Positions 47,401 to 58,700 of a stretch of DNA of 62,000 bases are shown here, piece by piece (the stretch's first letter is position 1; each line of letters begins with the position of its first letter). Source of the stretch: Phoronis australis (lineage: Eukaryota; Phoronida; Phoronidae); NCBI GenBank assembly GCA_002633005.1, contig NMRA01000681.1, forward strand, positions 1 to 62,000. The letters run 5' to 3'. The position numbers were made by a program, and so were the translations under genes. The notes under the pieces were generated by a model. It did not search any database. It was not told the origin of the DNA and worked only from the letters and a program-made list of their open reading frames with translations.

Positions 47401-49804
47401 ACAAATTTCAGTCGATTATGTAGGACCCTAGAAAAATGTCTAAATTTAGAGAAACATCGTATCTCAGCAATGGCTGATCAGGTTCAAGTGAAACTTTCAG
47501 ATACTATGCTTAACGCACTATCCTCCAAAACGCTTCGAGCAACAGTTTGTAAATTAAATCCAATTTTGTAAGATGGGTTATTAAAAATAGGACTTACATT
47601 ATTTTTATGAAACAACGACAATAAAAGTTGCATAAAAAGAAAACAAAATGATACTTCAGAAAACTGTAACATCGTTTCATTTCATCTTGCGTATTGGCAA
47701 AACAACAACATCAGCGCAATCTTATGATTCGTTTGAATTAAAGTTTGTTGCAATGAATCGCCTGGAAATTTCCCTGATGACAGCCACACTGCCTTGGCGA
47801 CTGACAAGCGCCTTTAATATGCATTGCCGGAAGTAATGGTGGTTTGTTAGTTTTTCTCAAGCATTGAAATAATTCCTTATCTTGGCAAGGAACAAATAGG
47901 TAAGATCGATTTTAGAACAGCAGGTGACCTAACTTTTAAGTTAATTTTATATGAGGAACAGGTTTATTGTCTCTTTAAACCGTATGTTTTGTCAATTCTT
48001 GAAGTTACATTTCGTCCTGTTTAACTGACTACCGAAAAATCTCTCTCCAAATCGGTTTCACAAGATTCCTTATCCTTACAGGATTCTAGTGCCGTTACCA
48101 ATTCAGGTGGTACTGAACAGTTATGCTACAGCCGCGGCCAGCCGCGGCCAGCCGCGGTCAGCTTGCACTGAACAGTTATGCTACAGCCACAGCCAGCTTG
48201 CACTGCTAAAAAATAAATTCTAGGGGTATACCAGGCCTGGTGGGTATTTTTTTTAGGTAGGCGCTACAAATGGTTTGTTTGCATTTGTGAACATGTTTGG
48301 AATGAGAGAAGACCAATTGCTGGGCTGAACCTACCCTCTTCTTCAAGATGGCGGCCCTTGTTGCATTTGTGCATTGCAGGGTGTCGACTGAGAATTCGGT
48401 TGCGATTTCAGGCAGCCCTCAAACAAGCCAAAATTGGAAAAACGTAGTTGGTTGACAGCACTTTCAAACCATATTTTTGAAATCTGTAGGAAATTGGCTT
48501 TCAGAATCTAAATGTTGGCTTATGTCGCGCAGCGGCAGGGAAGTGGTGGTTTTAGGGGTGAAAAGTGCCAGTTCTTTCTGCCTATTTTTTCTTAGCTTAG
48601 CTTGCTTTTCGGTAGGAGTGAAAGGGCCAAGTACAAATCAGAATAAAGTGTCTATGCTCATCTGTGATGTGAAATAACTCGAAACTTTGCATACAGATTT
48701 TGAAAGAGTGAAGCTTAAAATGACAAGTCTATTGATGTGTGTTCTGGCCAACCCGTTTTCTTTGTTCCTTGATGATTTCGAATTCGCAATTTTAGGGTTT
48801 GCCAATCCCAATAAACTGAAGTGAGTCGCCAATGGTTTTAATGCTCTTGTTTGCAAGTTACGGAAATGGGATGCTAGGAGTGTTATGGAGCTGATTTTAT
48901 TAGAGCAAATTCGATATGCGGACCTTTTACTAAAAAAAATCAACGAGGACTAAAAAAACCGGGCCACTAGGTTCAGGTTTGCCAATCGTGCATCCGCGCC
49001 GAATTCCTGTGGACTTTGTGGTCTTTTGTCTCGTTTACTCGGACTTTTTGTTTCACTGAAGCGGACCTTTTTGCCCAATTCGCCAAATTGGGGGCTCGTT
49101 CGAAACCCCCGCCCCCTGGGTGCGCCCATGCGGTAAACAAGTTAATACGAAAACTGCACTTGTTTTCATCTCTGCATGTTTTCTTTAGGTAAAAGAAGAT
49201 CTAACCGTGTCTTGAACAGCCTGTTCGTTAAGATTAACATTCGGTATTATTTCAGCAATAACCATCGTTACTGCAGTTTACATATTTTACTATGGAATGG
49301 TGGACCACTCTGGAGTCATGATGGATTCAATTTGGCCATGGCAACCAGAATCGAAGTTCCATGACGACCATCACAAGTACGTGCTAAGCAGAGTAGATAG
49401 ATAGCACGAAGCTGCCAACTGATAATTTGACGATTTCATATGATTAAGATCGTTTCATCTCTTGACGTATGATTTTATTACCCATTAATTATGTCACACC
49501 AAACTGTTGTTTGTCATCCTGGCGCTTATTTTATTTTTCTTTAAAAATATACCAATTCCGTTTCCTTTCTGAAAAATGTTCTGTCCTGTTTCGTAATGTT
49601 TGACACTAGATTGCGCTTATCCCCCTTAAGTATCATTTTTAGAGACACTTCTTGTTTTTCAGGTATTTTCATGTTAATTTTGGATTCAACTGCAAGTTAT
49701 TTGATTGGCTGCACGACACACTCCGACGTGACGACCGGGAATATGGAGAAGATGTATTCTACGGCAGGGGGCGTAAGAAGACAGACAGGCAGAAGTCTGA
49801 ATAA
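44318..49804 (+). CDS. fatty acid hydroxylase / sterol desaturase family protein (gene A), 6 exons
   Basis: Exons 44318-44453, 45979-46211, 46529-46664, 46969-47235, 49256-49376 and 49663-49804 join in frame to 344 codons plus TAA. Every intron is GT-AG. The protein is multi-pass (hydrophobic stretches near residues 24-42, 86-107, 142-164, 182-200, 240-255 and 258-271). It carries the non-haem di-iron histidine motifs of the superfamily: HMALH (204-208), HKYHH (217-221), MHPAEF (234-239) and HDDHH (293-297). Members use O2 to hydroxylate or desaturate sterols or lipids at the ER membrane. The exact substrate cannot be read from sequence. Length is usual for the family. The C terminus is basic (RGRKKTDRQK). 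A tandem paralogue follows at 55642. The start was chosen because exon 1 aligns from its first Met with gene B. Confidence 0.93.
44620..44815. repeat. degenerate tandem repeat in intron 1 of gene A
   Basis: Diverged ~20-bp units built around GAGTCCGTGTCCCGTGTTTA (variants GTCCGTTAACCGTGTTT, GTCCGTTCCCGTG, GTCTGTGCCCCGTGTTT). It lies just downstream of exon 1 and is noncoding. Confidence 0.75.
44825..44905. repeat. MITE fragment in intron 1 of gene A
   Basis: AGGGGCTTTGCAT...ATTTTCAATAATATTGAGAATTG matches the interior of the MITE at 56131-56568 (GGGGCGCTGCAT ... ATTTTCGATAAAATTGAGAATT). It is a truncated relative. Confidence 0.6.
45586..45837. mobile_element. hAT-like MITE in intron 1 of gene A
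   Basis: Left end CGGTGGCAGATTTACG (45586) and right end CGTAGACCCGCCTCTG (45822-45837) are diverged versions of the CAGTGGCGGATCTACG TIR, with a mirrored C-run at 45792-45820 that contains an N. No matching target duplication remains, so the insertion is probably old. Confidence 0.65.
45979..46211 (+). CDS. gene A exon 2
   Basis: 233 bp after the acceptor TTTCTATCAATAG, in phase with exon 1 (G|CT gives Ala, then EW). It contains the invariant-looking LLHRW and QNVPLFIAGSLTVSF, then FHYNYYVRQ, and ends at the donor GTATGT. It is seven residues longer than gene B exon 2 in the variable loop before LLHRW, where it carries two potential N-glycosylation sequons (NAS, NSS). Confidence 0.95.
46529..46664 (+). 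CDS. gene A exon 3
   Basis: 136 bp after the acceptor ACTTTCAG. It translates to PESWKCQPDRFL, then LERHEILLGSLNL, then a hydrophobic segment ending CYIYNG, with the donor GTACGT in phase 1. The WKCQPxRxL motif is typical of this subfamily just before a transmembrane segment. This frame is different from the longest open frame over the same bases. Confidence 0.92.
46969..47235 (+). CDS. gene A exon 4 (first two histidine boxes)
   Basis: 267 bp after the acceptor TTCTTGTTACAG. It opens with GKTMMYFNIHEHG and carries HMALH, HKYHH and HPAEF, and ends PVHA plus one base before the donor GTAAGT. The HX3H and HX2HH motifs are iron ligands in this superfamily. Confidence 0.95.
48090..48205. repeat. 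intronic short duplication
   Basis: CTGAACAGTTATGCTACAGCC occurs (as a 21-base phrase differing by nothing in its first 20 bases) at about 48113 and 48166, separated by three CAGCCGCGG-type 10-mers. It lies within intron 4 of gene A. Confidence 0.7.
48935..49125. repeat. dispersed repeat fragment in intron 4 of gene A
   Basis: Shares GGACTAAAAAA, TTTTTGTTTC, GCGGACCTTTTTGCCCA and TTCGCCAAATT with 58345-58475. It lies in the 2-kb intron 4 and is noncoding. Confidence 0.65.
49256..49376 (+). CDS. gene A exon 5 (third histidine box)
   Basis: 121 bp after the acceptor TTATTTCAG. T|CA completes a Ser codon, then comes a hydrophobic ITIVTAVYIFYYG segment, VDHSGVMMDSIWPW and finally FHDDHH, the last iron-ligand motif, before the donor GTACGT in phase 2. 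Confidence 0.94.
49663..49804 (+). CDS. gene A exon 6 and stop
   Basis: 142 bp after the acceptor TTGTTTTTCAG. AA|G completes Lys, then YFHVNFGFN, FDWLHDTLRRD, then a basic tail to TAA at 49802-49804. YFHVNFG and LFDWLHDT are conserved in this family immediately after the third histidine box. Confidence 0.93.
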
Positions 49805-49905
49805 TTTTAATTAATATTTACATTTGTGATTTAACACAAGAAGCAATGCAATATTCTGCTGTCAGTAACAGTGCCAGGGTAACTACAATGCACGCCAGAG
49901 AGCAA

Positions 49906-49911
49906 AATAAA
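49906..49911 (+). terminator. candidate poly(A) signal of gene A
   Basis: AATAAA lies 102 bases after the stop codon in an A-rich context. It is the first canonical hexamer downstream. Cleavage position not determined. Confidence 0.55.
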
Positions 49912-52315
49912 AATATGAAAAAAAAAATACAATGCACGCCAATGCAAATGACAATGTTATACTGAAATTTTAGACGACTGATTTTATAGTTTGAATATTT
50001 TTAATCGGTTTCTGATGAAGTATTTTTATTGCTTAAATTTTGACAGTACTTTTATCTGTTTACTCAGACAGCACATAATATACACACAATGCTAAAAATA
50101 TGTTTAGTGTTATTGCATAAACCTTGGTTAGGCTTATGACTCATCACAAGTAAACTGCAGTGGTAGTTTAATGTATCTAAAATACTAATCTAGAATGTAT
50201 ATTTGTCTCTAGAATATTGATTCTCAATTGAAAATATATTTTTACAATTCCGTATTGCAACAAATTTACTTTTTTGTAGAATGTAATTTTAGTTGCGATG
50301 GACAATCCTTCTCCTATACGATCCAAACAGGCGTTCTCATTAACAGTGTTCTTTTCTCCTTAGTACAATTCTTTTCCCTCGAGCTGTTTCTTTTCTCGAG
50401 GGACGCAATTCTATTCTTATGAACACGTTTATTTCCTCGCGAACTGCCATGTAGTACTCGAGTGAAGAATATTATGTACTCTTTTAGAACGTATTTGTTA
50501 GACAAAGTTGTGATTGTCCGAATGATTTTGATCACGATTTCATTAGTTATGGTTTTTAAGGTTTAATGTACCCCTAATTAAAAGGTTAATATCTTCTACT
50601 GGAAATATATAAGGAGCTAATGACTGTCAACCCATAAAAGTATATGTTTTCTGAATCTAAGAGTGGTGACAAATCTATTCAAGTTATGCCATTCACAACA
50701 CTGCACCATTTTCGTGGTCACGTGACAAACGGTGCCTGTGGTTTTCAAATTTCATAACTAGCGCACGTCCGATGTTTTTGAAAATACGTCATAACAATGA
50801 ATAAAAATGTTCAGAACTTTGAAACAATACTATAGACAGTTGATGTAGTCGGTAGAGTGTGTGACAAAGAATAGGGCGTTGCATTTTGAAATGCGGGGCA
50901 TTTGACTTGATTGACAGGTTGCACGTAAAAAAAACGTGCCTGTTGGTTACAGCTTTTCCAGAAAGCCTCGTTTTTCGCAATTATTTGTAAGAAATTCAAT
51001 TAATTTTGTGAAATAGGGTTATGCGTTACCGTGGGCTAGTTGTTGCTTTATAAGTACACAAAAATGCTTGAACTCGCATATTATGTTGTAAGCTATACAT
51101 GTGGGTAGTTTGAAACTCTAATCAGGCATGTCTTTCACGTTGCAGGGAAATGAAGTCTTTGCGTAAACTAAACTGATTCCTGCCTGTTGTGTACACGTAA
51201 TGTGACAGCTATCAAAAGCTGACATGAAATACTCATTTGAATGTAAAATTTCAAACAGAAATTACAAATTATGTGCTGTATAATTTATACCGCAGTTATT
51301 CCAATAAAAACTACTCTGTCAACATCGAATAAGTTTCAGCTTCTCAGGGCATTGAAGAACGTAAGGTACCAAGGGATACAATCTGTCTGTTGGAAAAATA
51401 GCGACTATAATGAAACACAGACGAGTGTGCAGGTATTTGCACCTCACAACCACTGTCATTACTAAACTACCGTACTCAAGAAAAGTACTGTACTTTCCGT
51501 TTTAGAATCCAAATGATCACTAACTTAGTAGGAAATTCTTGATAATGGGGAGTGTATGTCATGAGTTTTTGTCCTTCCGTGGAAGAACACGGAAGGAAAA
51601 GTAGACCGAAAATGAAAGTCCCAACAATTGGTGGCTAAGCAATGATTCACTAATAGGTCATACAAATGTTAAAGCAGCGATAGACCACATTCTTGTGTCA
51701 AATGTAATTTTCTTCACAGGAGTATTTGCTCTTCAAAAAGCAAGTCATAACGTTTTTTTTTTTGCCATGTGCTTGAATTTAAATTTGTTGCAAAACGCTC
51801 GAGATATCCCCAACTTTACGCCCAATACTGCATCGGCGGATGAATAAGTAACGCGCTGTGAAAAACAAAACCATGTTCGATCAATTACCATGGTCTCAAG
51901 CAATAGCCAACTGTCAGTTCTCCTCACGCATAGATTTCTCTAATCTGTGTAAAGAGCAACATAATACTGACTTTAATAGCAGTAAATGGCCTAAATCGAA
52001 AGTTGTTTTGACTGACCGAAGGCACCGTAAGTTATCGGTTTTACCGCCGCATTCGTAGCATCAGATCAACAGTTACCACCAACAAAACTACGCTAACTGT
52101 GTGAAGACAGTTCTCATAGCTCACCAGCACATCTACCCAGTGATCGTGTCACCGAACTTGGTGGACTTAGGGCGAGCGCACACGAAGAGCTAGCTGCACG
52201 CCTCGAATGAAAATTTGCTAACGTCTGTGGCAAAATGAACTGTAAGGATTTTGCCTCGTGAGGCGCTTAGGCAAGTGTTTCACTTGTTGAGCCACCAAGA
52301 GAGGTTGGTTGTTGT
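49912..52315. other. intergenic sequence after gene A
   Basis: AT-rich, with no recognised gene, RNA or repeat. All open frames are short and unconvincing. Confidence 0.55.
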
Positions 52316-52317
52316 CA

Positions 52318-52461
52318 GGCTACCGAAGGCAACCAGGTAAACACTGAGCTCACCTTGCCGCATCCGCATGGTGTGAGGATTTATGCTAACCATTCGAGGA
52401 GTGTTGCTCTTCGTCTACGCTCTCCCCTTTAGTCAGGCTCAGCAGATTGCCTTCGGTAGCC
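52318..52461. mobile_element. 144-bp inverted-repeat (MITE-like) element
   Basis: GGCTACCGAAGGCAA (52318-52332) and TTGCCTTCGGTAGCC (52447-52461) are perfect 15-bp inverted repeats. A separate perfect hairpin GCCTCGTGAGGC lies just left at 52253-52264. No target duplication was identified and nothing inside looks coding. Confidence 0.6.
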
Positions 52462-52469
52462 AATGAAAG

Positions 52470-52845
52470 TTTAAAGGATACTAAACCCTGTTTTGATGAT
52501 TTCAACCAATTCTCGTCCTGCCCACTACTAATGCATCATTGGCGCAAATCTTCAAAGATAAAATCTGTAATCATCTAAAGACTCATATTCCCAGTGTCAC
52601 AGATTGGATATTAGGGTTCTTAGTGTTAGTGGGCGGTTTTTCCCAGTCACCGTGTTATTCGCTAAAAGCGTAGGTCACGCTTGCCCGTTTTGGTAGACTT
52701 CGAAATTGTTTTCGAAATTTCCTCCAAACACTTGATAGTTGCCGAAGGTTACAGAGTATTATTTTGTTTTAGAGAGATGGATGGGAACGTCGTTTTAAAT
52801 ATCTATTCAAAGGCCAAAACTGGGTTTGTCATCCTTTTAATTTTT
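52470..52845. repeat. dispersed repeat copy (family also at 21.7 and 41.6 kb)
   Basis: The longest of the three copies. It contains AAAGGATACTAAACCCTG, GCTAAAAGCGTAGGTCACGC, TTTCCTCCAAACACTTGA and AGAGAGATGGATGGG. The GCTAAAAGCGTAGGTCAC phrase is almost identical at 21668. No terminal repeats identified. Confidence 0.65.
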
Positions 52846-53036
52846 GCATCACCTGACAAGACCAAAACTCTCTCATTGGCTCATTCTAACCTTGTGTACT
52901 TCATTTACGCTGTTTACTATTATTGTACCAGCTTGAAGACTATAAGCAGCTTCTCGTCTGCGCTCGCCCTAACAAACCAGTGCAACACCGACACGTGTGC
53001 GCTGTCACTATGGTAATTAATGCATCAGCTCAAACA

Positions 53037-54335
53037 TTAGAGAACAAGTCAATGAACTAAAAAGTTTTCTGACGAAACTAGTTTCGAAACATGAAAAACA
53101 TGCATAAATATGACCAAATTGCGGTATATGCTGAATGCGGGGTTACGTTTCTTCTTGTAAATTGTTGACAAAAAGGCTTTCTACACGAACCATGTTATCT
53201 ACTCGTATTTTTGACGAGTTGAAAATATATTTGACGATGGTGGCTCATCGCATTTTGCAAGTCACTTCTGGTTTAATTTGTTGATCAAGAATATTAACAT
53301 CAAGCACAGCCTTGGTCCTGGTAGTGAATGAGTTAGGGACTACCGGGACGACTAACAGTTGATTTGTCATTAACCTGCAAGAATGATGGATGTTATTGAA
53401 ATTATTTTTCATTAAAATAAAAAAACAGGATGTAACGGAAGCTAAAAATGTTTTACCATCAATTTTGCTTTCTTGGTTTTAATAATGCTTACACATATTT
53501 CATGTTTTAGGTTTCAAACATCAATCTGGACCAGGTTGATTTTTAAAATTAAAACATCCTACGGTAGTTCGTTTGTTCAAAGCATAACCTGAAAAAAACA
53601 TCTCGTTTTAGAGAGAACAAGAATAGTTATCATGTTCCTTCAGGGACCTCGTTCATCCGAGGGGAAAGGTGCCTGTGCCTTCTGAGAGGGGATTTTTTGC
53701 CGAGTGAGGAGAAAATTCTACCTCCCGATCACCATCAGTAGCATCCGCGCCCTGTTGCAAGCTCTCATGGGCTCTGTTTCAAGTAGCATTTTGTGCTCTT
53801 TCAAATTGCCACTTGTGTGGTTACAAGTGATTTGAACTTCGAGGAGAAAATTTCAATCACTTTAGGGGAATTCTTAGGCCTCGTGAGGGGACTCGCGGCG
53901 TGATTTTTCAATATTTTTTAGAGAGAAATAAGGCCGATATTCGGCCCCAAAATCGAGGGATTGAGGGACCTGTCCTTTTTGGAAACAAATGCACCATGTT
54001 TCAACAAGTAGTCATGAAAACACAACCTGGCTGGCCGAAGGTTCACCCTGACCGGTCGTTGCTATGACTTGCTCGGCAACTGAGATGTAACAGAATATGA
54101 TCAAACTTTCGAAAACATTTATAAATTTTACCGGGAAATGTTTTCCTTCGTCGCTGGGTATGGCAACCACCCAACGCTTCCGAATCTCAACGTCCTTAGG
54201 GATTGGGAAAAAAGACAGCTGAATGTCCATATTTTTGCTATCGCCTGGTTCGAGCAATGCGGAACACAACTATGTCGTAAAAAGCCCATTAACGGAGCTA
54301 TCGTAGTGAGCCTCGTTTTGGAGTGCGCTTCTTGT
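53037..54335. repeat. dispersed repeat copy 2, paralogous to 33041-34625
   Basis: Aligns along its length with 33041-34625 and lacks the 288-bp hAT-like insert, so it preserves the empty site at about 54005-54015. It abuts the MITE that begins near 54345. Confidence 0.8.
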
Positions 54336-54344
54336 ATGCGCCTG

Positions 54345-54780
54345 TGCCCGGTTGCACGAAACAGTCCCAACTAGGGACTCGACCATAAGTTCCCTAAATT
54401 TCCTGCGTATTTGTGGACTTGTGAAAACATTGATTGTCTTCTTGTCTTGTTTTAATTTCACTATAAAGTCAACTTTTGACTTTGATACAAATCGAGGTGA
54501 ACTCTACGTTGAATTGCCGACAATGTTTTCGAAAATAAGTAGGGTTCTTTTCATGCAACACTCCAAATTTAAGGACGGAGTCCCTATTTATTTTCAATGA
54601 ATTCAGGGCTCAGATTTTAGTTATTTAGAAAATGTCATTAATCAAAGAGGGGCTCATAACAAAGATGAAACGATGGAAAAATATTGCATATGTGAGTACA
54701 TAAAGACACAAATACGCAAAGACTTGGGGACCTTAGTTGAGTCCCTTTTCGGGCCTGTTTCAGCGCAACCGGCCACGAAG
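54345..54780. mobile_element. ~435-bp MITE with ~70-bp inverted ends, copy 1
   Basis: The left end CCGGTTGCACGAAACAGTCC, then AGGGACTCGAC, AAGTTCCCTAAAT and GCGTATTTGTGGAC, is mirrored at the right (CACAAATACGCA, GGACCTTAGTTGAGTCCC, GCCTGTTTCAGCGCAACCGG). The interior resembles that of the copy at 56131 but in the opposite orientation. A 3-bp GCC may flank both ends. It has no coding capacity. Confidence 0.75.
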
Positions 54781-55560
54781 TTATACCAGTGCCCTAATTT
54801 TTCACGCTTAAACCCTAGTGTAGCGCCTGACCTACTACTGTCAGCCAGAAAGTGTCCAGCAACATAGCTTGACCCATTTTTGCAGTGTATTGCAGTGATA
54901 ACAAAACCACTGAAAACTGGTCTCGGTAAGATATAGCGCCTTTATTGGTTAGTCAAACACATCAAATAATTGTTAGACGAGGAAAGACTACAGAAACTAA
55001 TGATGTACCACAATATAGTATACCATAAATGCAGTATAACAACAAGCAGGTTAAACAAATTGTAATTTTCACGCGCCGGGGTGCTTACAATACCTTGTTT
55101 TTCAAAATGTGACAAAACTAGAAAGTGATATATAAATGCTTGACAAAAATGCCTTGAAAATTTTCAGATGTAGCACGAATGCTTATTTGTACCACTATAA
55201 ATACTCTATAGTCTATGGTGTCACAGATGTTCCAGGGGACGTTGAGTGGACCCGGCTTATCAGATTCCCAGTTTTGGACGTGGGCCAATCGGACATTTAG
55301 TGCGTAAGAACTTGATGTAAACAAGTTGTTTGGATTGACAGGAGGGTGTAACTGAGTAGCGAAACCTGATTGGTCAGCCTGACTGGGTCTTTCCTCCGGT
55401 TGAAAATGTAGGCGGACCTTTTCGGAAAGGTCGTTATTGGCGTTGATAAAAAAACCCCGTAGTCAATAGGCCTGCAACCAATATTATTCACGGAATACAT
55501 TATTTGGCAACTAGTAGCCTATGGGTCGGACTTAAGTACATTTAATTCACGTCGTTTTCT
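54781..55560. other. intergenic sequence upstream of gene B
   Basis: No gene or repeat recognised. The distal promoter of gene B would lie here. Confidence 0.5.
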
Positions 55561-55566
55561 GCATCG

Positions 55567-55641
55567 TAAGTTGATGAGTCTCGGTGCGCTGTGACCCGGG
55601 TATGTTCAATTAAAAACACTGACAGGTAAAAACTCGTCTCA
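55567..55641 (+). promoter_or_regulatory. conserved 5' flank / 5' UTR of gene B
   Basis: GTAAGT, CTCGGTGC, TGTTCA and AAACTCGTCT occur here in the same order as before gene A's ATG, supporting duplication of the proximal control or 5' UTR region with the gene. Confidence 0.6.
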
Positions 55642-55771
55642 ATGGCACTCTCAACAGCCGCCATGTCATACAAAACGGTGTTTCCTCTGCACCTGAGTGA
55701 AGGTTTGAGGGAGAAGATCGCATTAGGCACTGCCTGCCTCCTGGTGTTCATGGTGACAGCAACGTTGAAGG
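55642..55771 (+). CDS. gene B exon 1
   Basis: 43 codons plus one base, beginning MALSTAAMS. It has the hydrophobic segment ALGTACLLVFMVTATL and ends AAG G before the donor GTATGT. Two residues shorter than gene A exon 1. Confidence 0.85.
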
Positions 55772-58700
55772 GTATGTAAGTGCAGTTATGCTCTCAAAAT
55801 AATACGCCGGTTAATCATATGCTTATATCTCGATTATTACGCCAGTGAGCCTACCGCGGGCTCGATTTACTGACAGACAGACTGTAGAGGCCTGTTCAAA
55901 AAGTCGCAACTTACTTGGTACTGATAACTGATGTACGCCACGGTCATTGTTGCGTTCAATCGATTATGTTCATGGCCCCTGTGGCTTTTATTGTATTTTT
56001 TGTTCCCTTTGCCATGACCTAGCTCACCCCGCCAGCCGGGGAGTTGATGTTCCCTGCGCATGTGCGAATATCAGACGTACGCCTAGTGTTCTCCAGTTTC
56101 AGTTAACTGCCCCGGTGTGGGGACCTGTGTCGCGTTGCATGAAACAGTCCCGAATATAGGGACACAACTAAAAATATAAGTTCCCTAAATCTTTTGCCTA
56201 TTTGTGTCTTTCCTTACTGATAGATGTAAACATTTTTATGTCAATTCAGCTTTATTATGAGTTCCTGTTAACTAATTGATATTTTCTAACAACATAACTA
56301 AAAACTGAGCGCTGAATTCAATGAAAATAAATAGGGACTTAGTCCCTAAATTAGGGGCGCTGCATGAAAAGATCCCAATTATTTTCGATAAAATTGAGAA
56401 TTCAACGTCGAGTTCACTCTCGACTTTGTATCAAAGTCAAAAGGTGACTTAGTTATGAAACTAAAACAGCATAAGGAAGGACAATCGGTGTTTTCACAAA
56501 TCCATAAATACGCTGTAGATTTAGGGAACTTGGTTGAGTCCCTATTTGGGACTGTTTCATGCAAACGAGCACTGTACTACTACGTGTTTCGACTGGTCAA
56601 TGAGAACGTACGGCGTCGTCATGAGCAATTTGATGTAGGAATACAACACTAGGCGGACAAAATTGTCTTTCGACAATTCTCTCCAATAGCAGTTGTGTGG
56701 CAAACTGAAAACTTTTCACGGCGTGACCAGCAACGACGGCCCAGGCAGTGCGACTCGGTAGCAATAGTGCTGTGAAAAAATCAGGGATATCGGTGAAAGT
56801 TCGTCATAAAACGATGCATTATGTCGTTGATTTAACACAATTCATATTGTAAATAATATCTTATGAAGATGTACATGTGCTACAAAAGTTTCAGCTAAAA
56901 GTGTGCTCAGATTAGTAAAAATACGATGAGATGCTTAAGAATTAGTCGAATTTTAACCAGAATAGACCGTTTAACCTTATAATTACCAATCAGGGGCGGA
57001 TCCAGGATTTTGAATTAAGGGGGGCCAAAGCAGAGTATTAGCCAGGATTTTGCCGTCAGACATTCGCAGCCCCCAACTGCCACATGGAATCTGGACGAAT
57101 TTTAGGTTGGCCATGGCCCTCTTGGCACCCCTCTAAATCCGCCACTGCCAATAGTTCTCGAGGAGTATAGTCGGATAGGTTACATGAGGAAGATTGGATG
57201 TATTTGCAAATGGTGAATTAAAGTGAGAACACAGATAACAAGTATTAGGCCATTGTCATTAACCATTTTGGACAGAGTGAAAACGATGTAAAAAACATTT
57301 TACAATTTTTCCTATCAACCAACTTCAAGTGCTGTTACTTCTGTGTTGGCACAAATCACTTTGCTGATGCAATGGCCACGGCATCACAGATCACGGCGAT
57401 CAAGTTAGTCAGGTTTGTTGTATAATTTCGTTGGAATTTTTTGGGGAAAGTGAAAACTATACATTTTTGGAAACCTCATAGAATGACAAATCAGAAAATA
57501 ATTGATTCCACTTTTGGCCGCCATGTTGGCGGCCATGTTGGATTTTAAAAATTGCGCCGATAAAATGGATTTTGCCCAATATCTCCGCTTTTGAGTCACT
57601 TAGAATGCTGGTTTTTATGGCTACACCTGCATTTCTCAGGTCAAGGAATTGGAAATTTTAATTTTATTGGCTGCCATATTGGATTTTTAAAAATGGCGCC
57701 CTTAAAATACATTTTCCTCAGTATCTTGAGTCACATTGAATGTTAGTTTTTTAAAACTGGCTGCACCCACATTTTTGTGGTCAAGAAATCTGAAAATGCA
57801 ACTTATTAAACATAATCAAAACCCCTTTTATTAGCAGCCACATTTTCTAAATGTATTCTTCATTTAATCCAACACATATGATCACTATCTTACTTTCTTG
57901 TATATTTTGTTCGGAGCTTGTTTCCTTCAAGACACTTAAACTAAACAATTACCTAAACAACTTATTTACGTTTGAAGAACACGAAAGTGTGTTTTTGTAG
58001 TCTCAATAGTCTTTCAAACTTTGAAATCAGTCTCTAGATCATTACTTTAGCCATTACTGTCACCAGGAATCCCATCATCATCGCCATTCTGACATTCTGC
58101 ACTATACTGACATAGATCTCCGTAAGATAGGTCTTTTGATCAGCAAGAGCATCTTTGGGAAGAGGAATTGTTTTTGCACTGGCATCTAACCATCTCAATG
58201 ATAGCCTCTGGCGCCGGAAGCTCCTCAGTTGTGAGGGTTTCAGCTGGTCAGTGAACCTGACTAAGTACTAAGGATTGGTATCTAACATTTCATGAACACA
58301 GCGGTTTGGAATGTTTCAGAGTAAAAATATAGGTGCATTCCGTGCGCGCACACGGACTAAAAAATGGGGGGGCTCGAATTTTCCAGCCTCTTTTACTGGA
58401 CTGTTGTCTCGGTTCCTACTTTTTGTCGGAGTTTTGTTTCTCAAGGGCGGACCTTTTTGCCCACTTCGCCAAATTTTGCTCATGACGGCGCCGCACTCCT
58501 CATGACCACTCCAAACACGTAGTACAGGTCCCCACACCGTGAGTTTGACGGTAACATGACGCACTAGTCATAAAACTAAAGTTCACAGATGCGATTCACC
58601 TCCGAGGGAAATTTGAGCGGGCTACGAAAATACTGAAGTGGGTGGGCATTGATAAAAAAGTAAAATATTTCACTTTTTCCTAGGGGCGCGCTGTTTTTCT

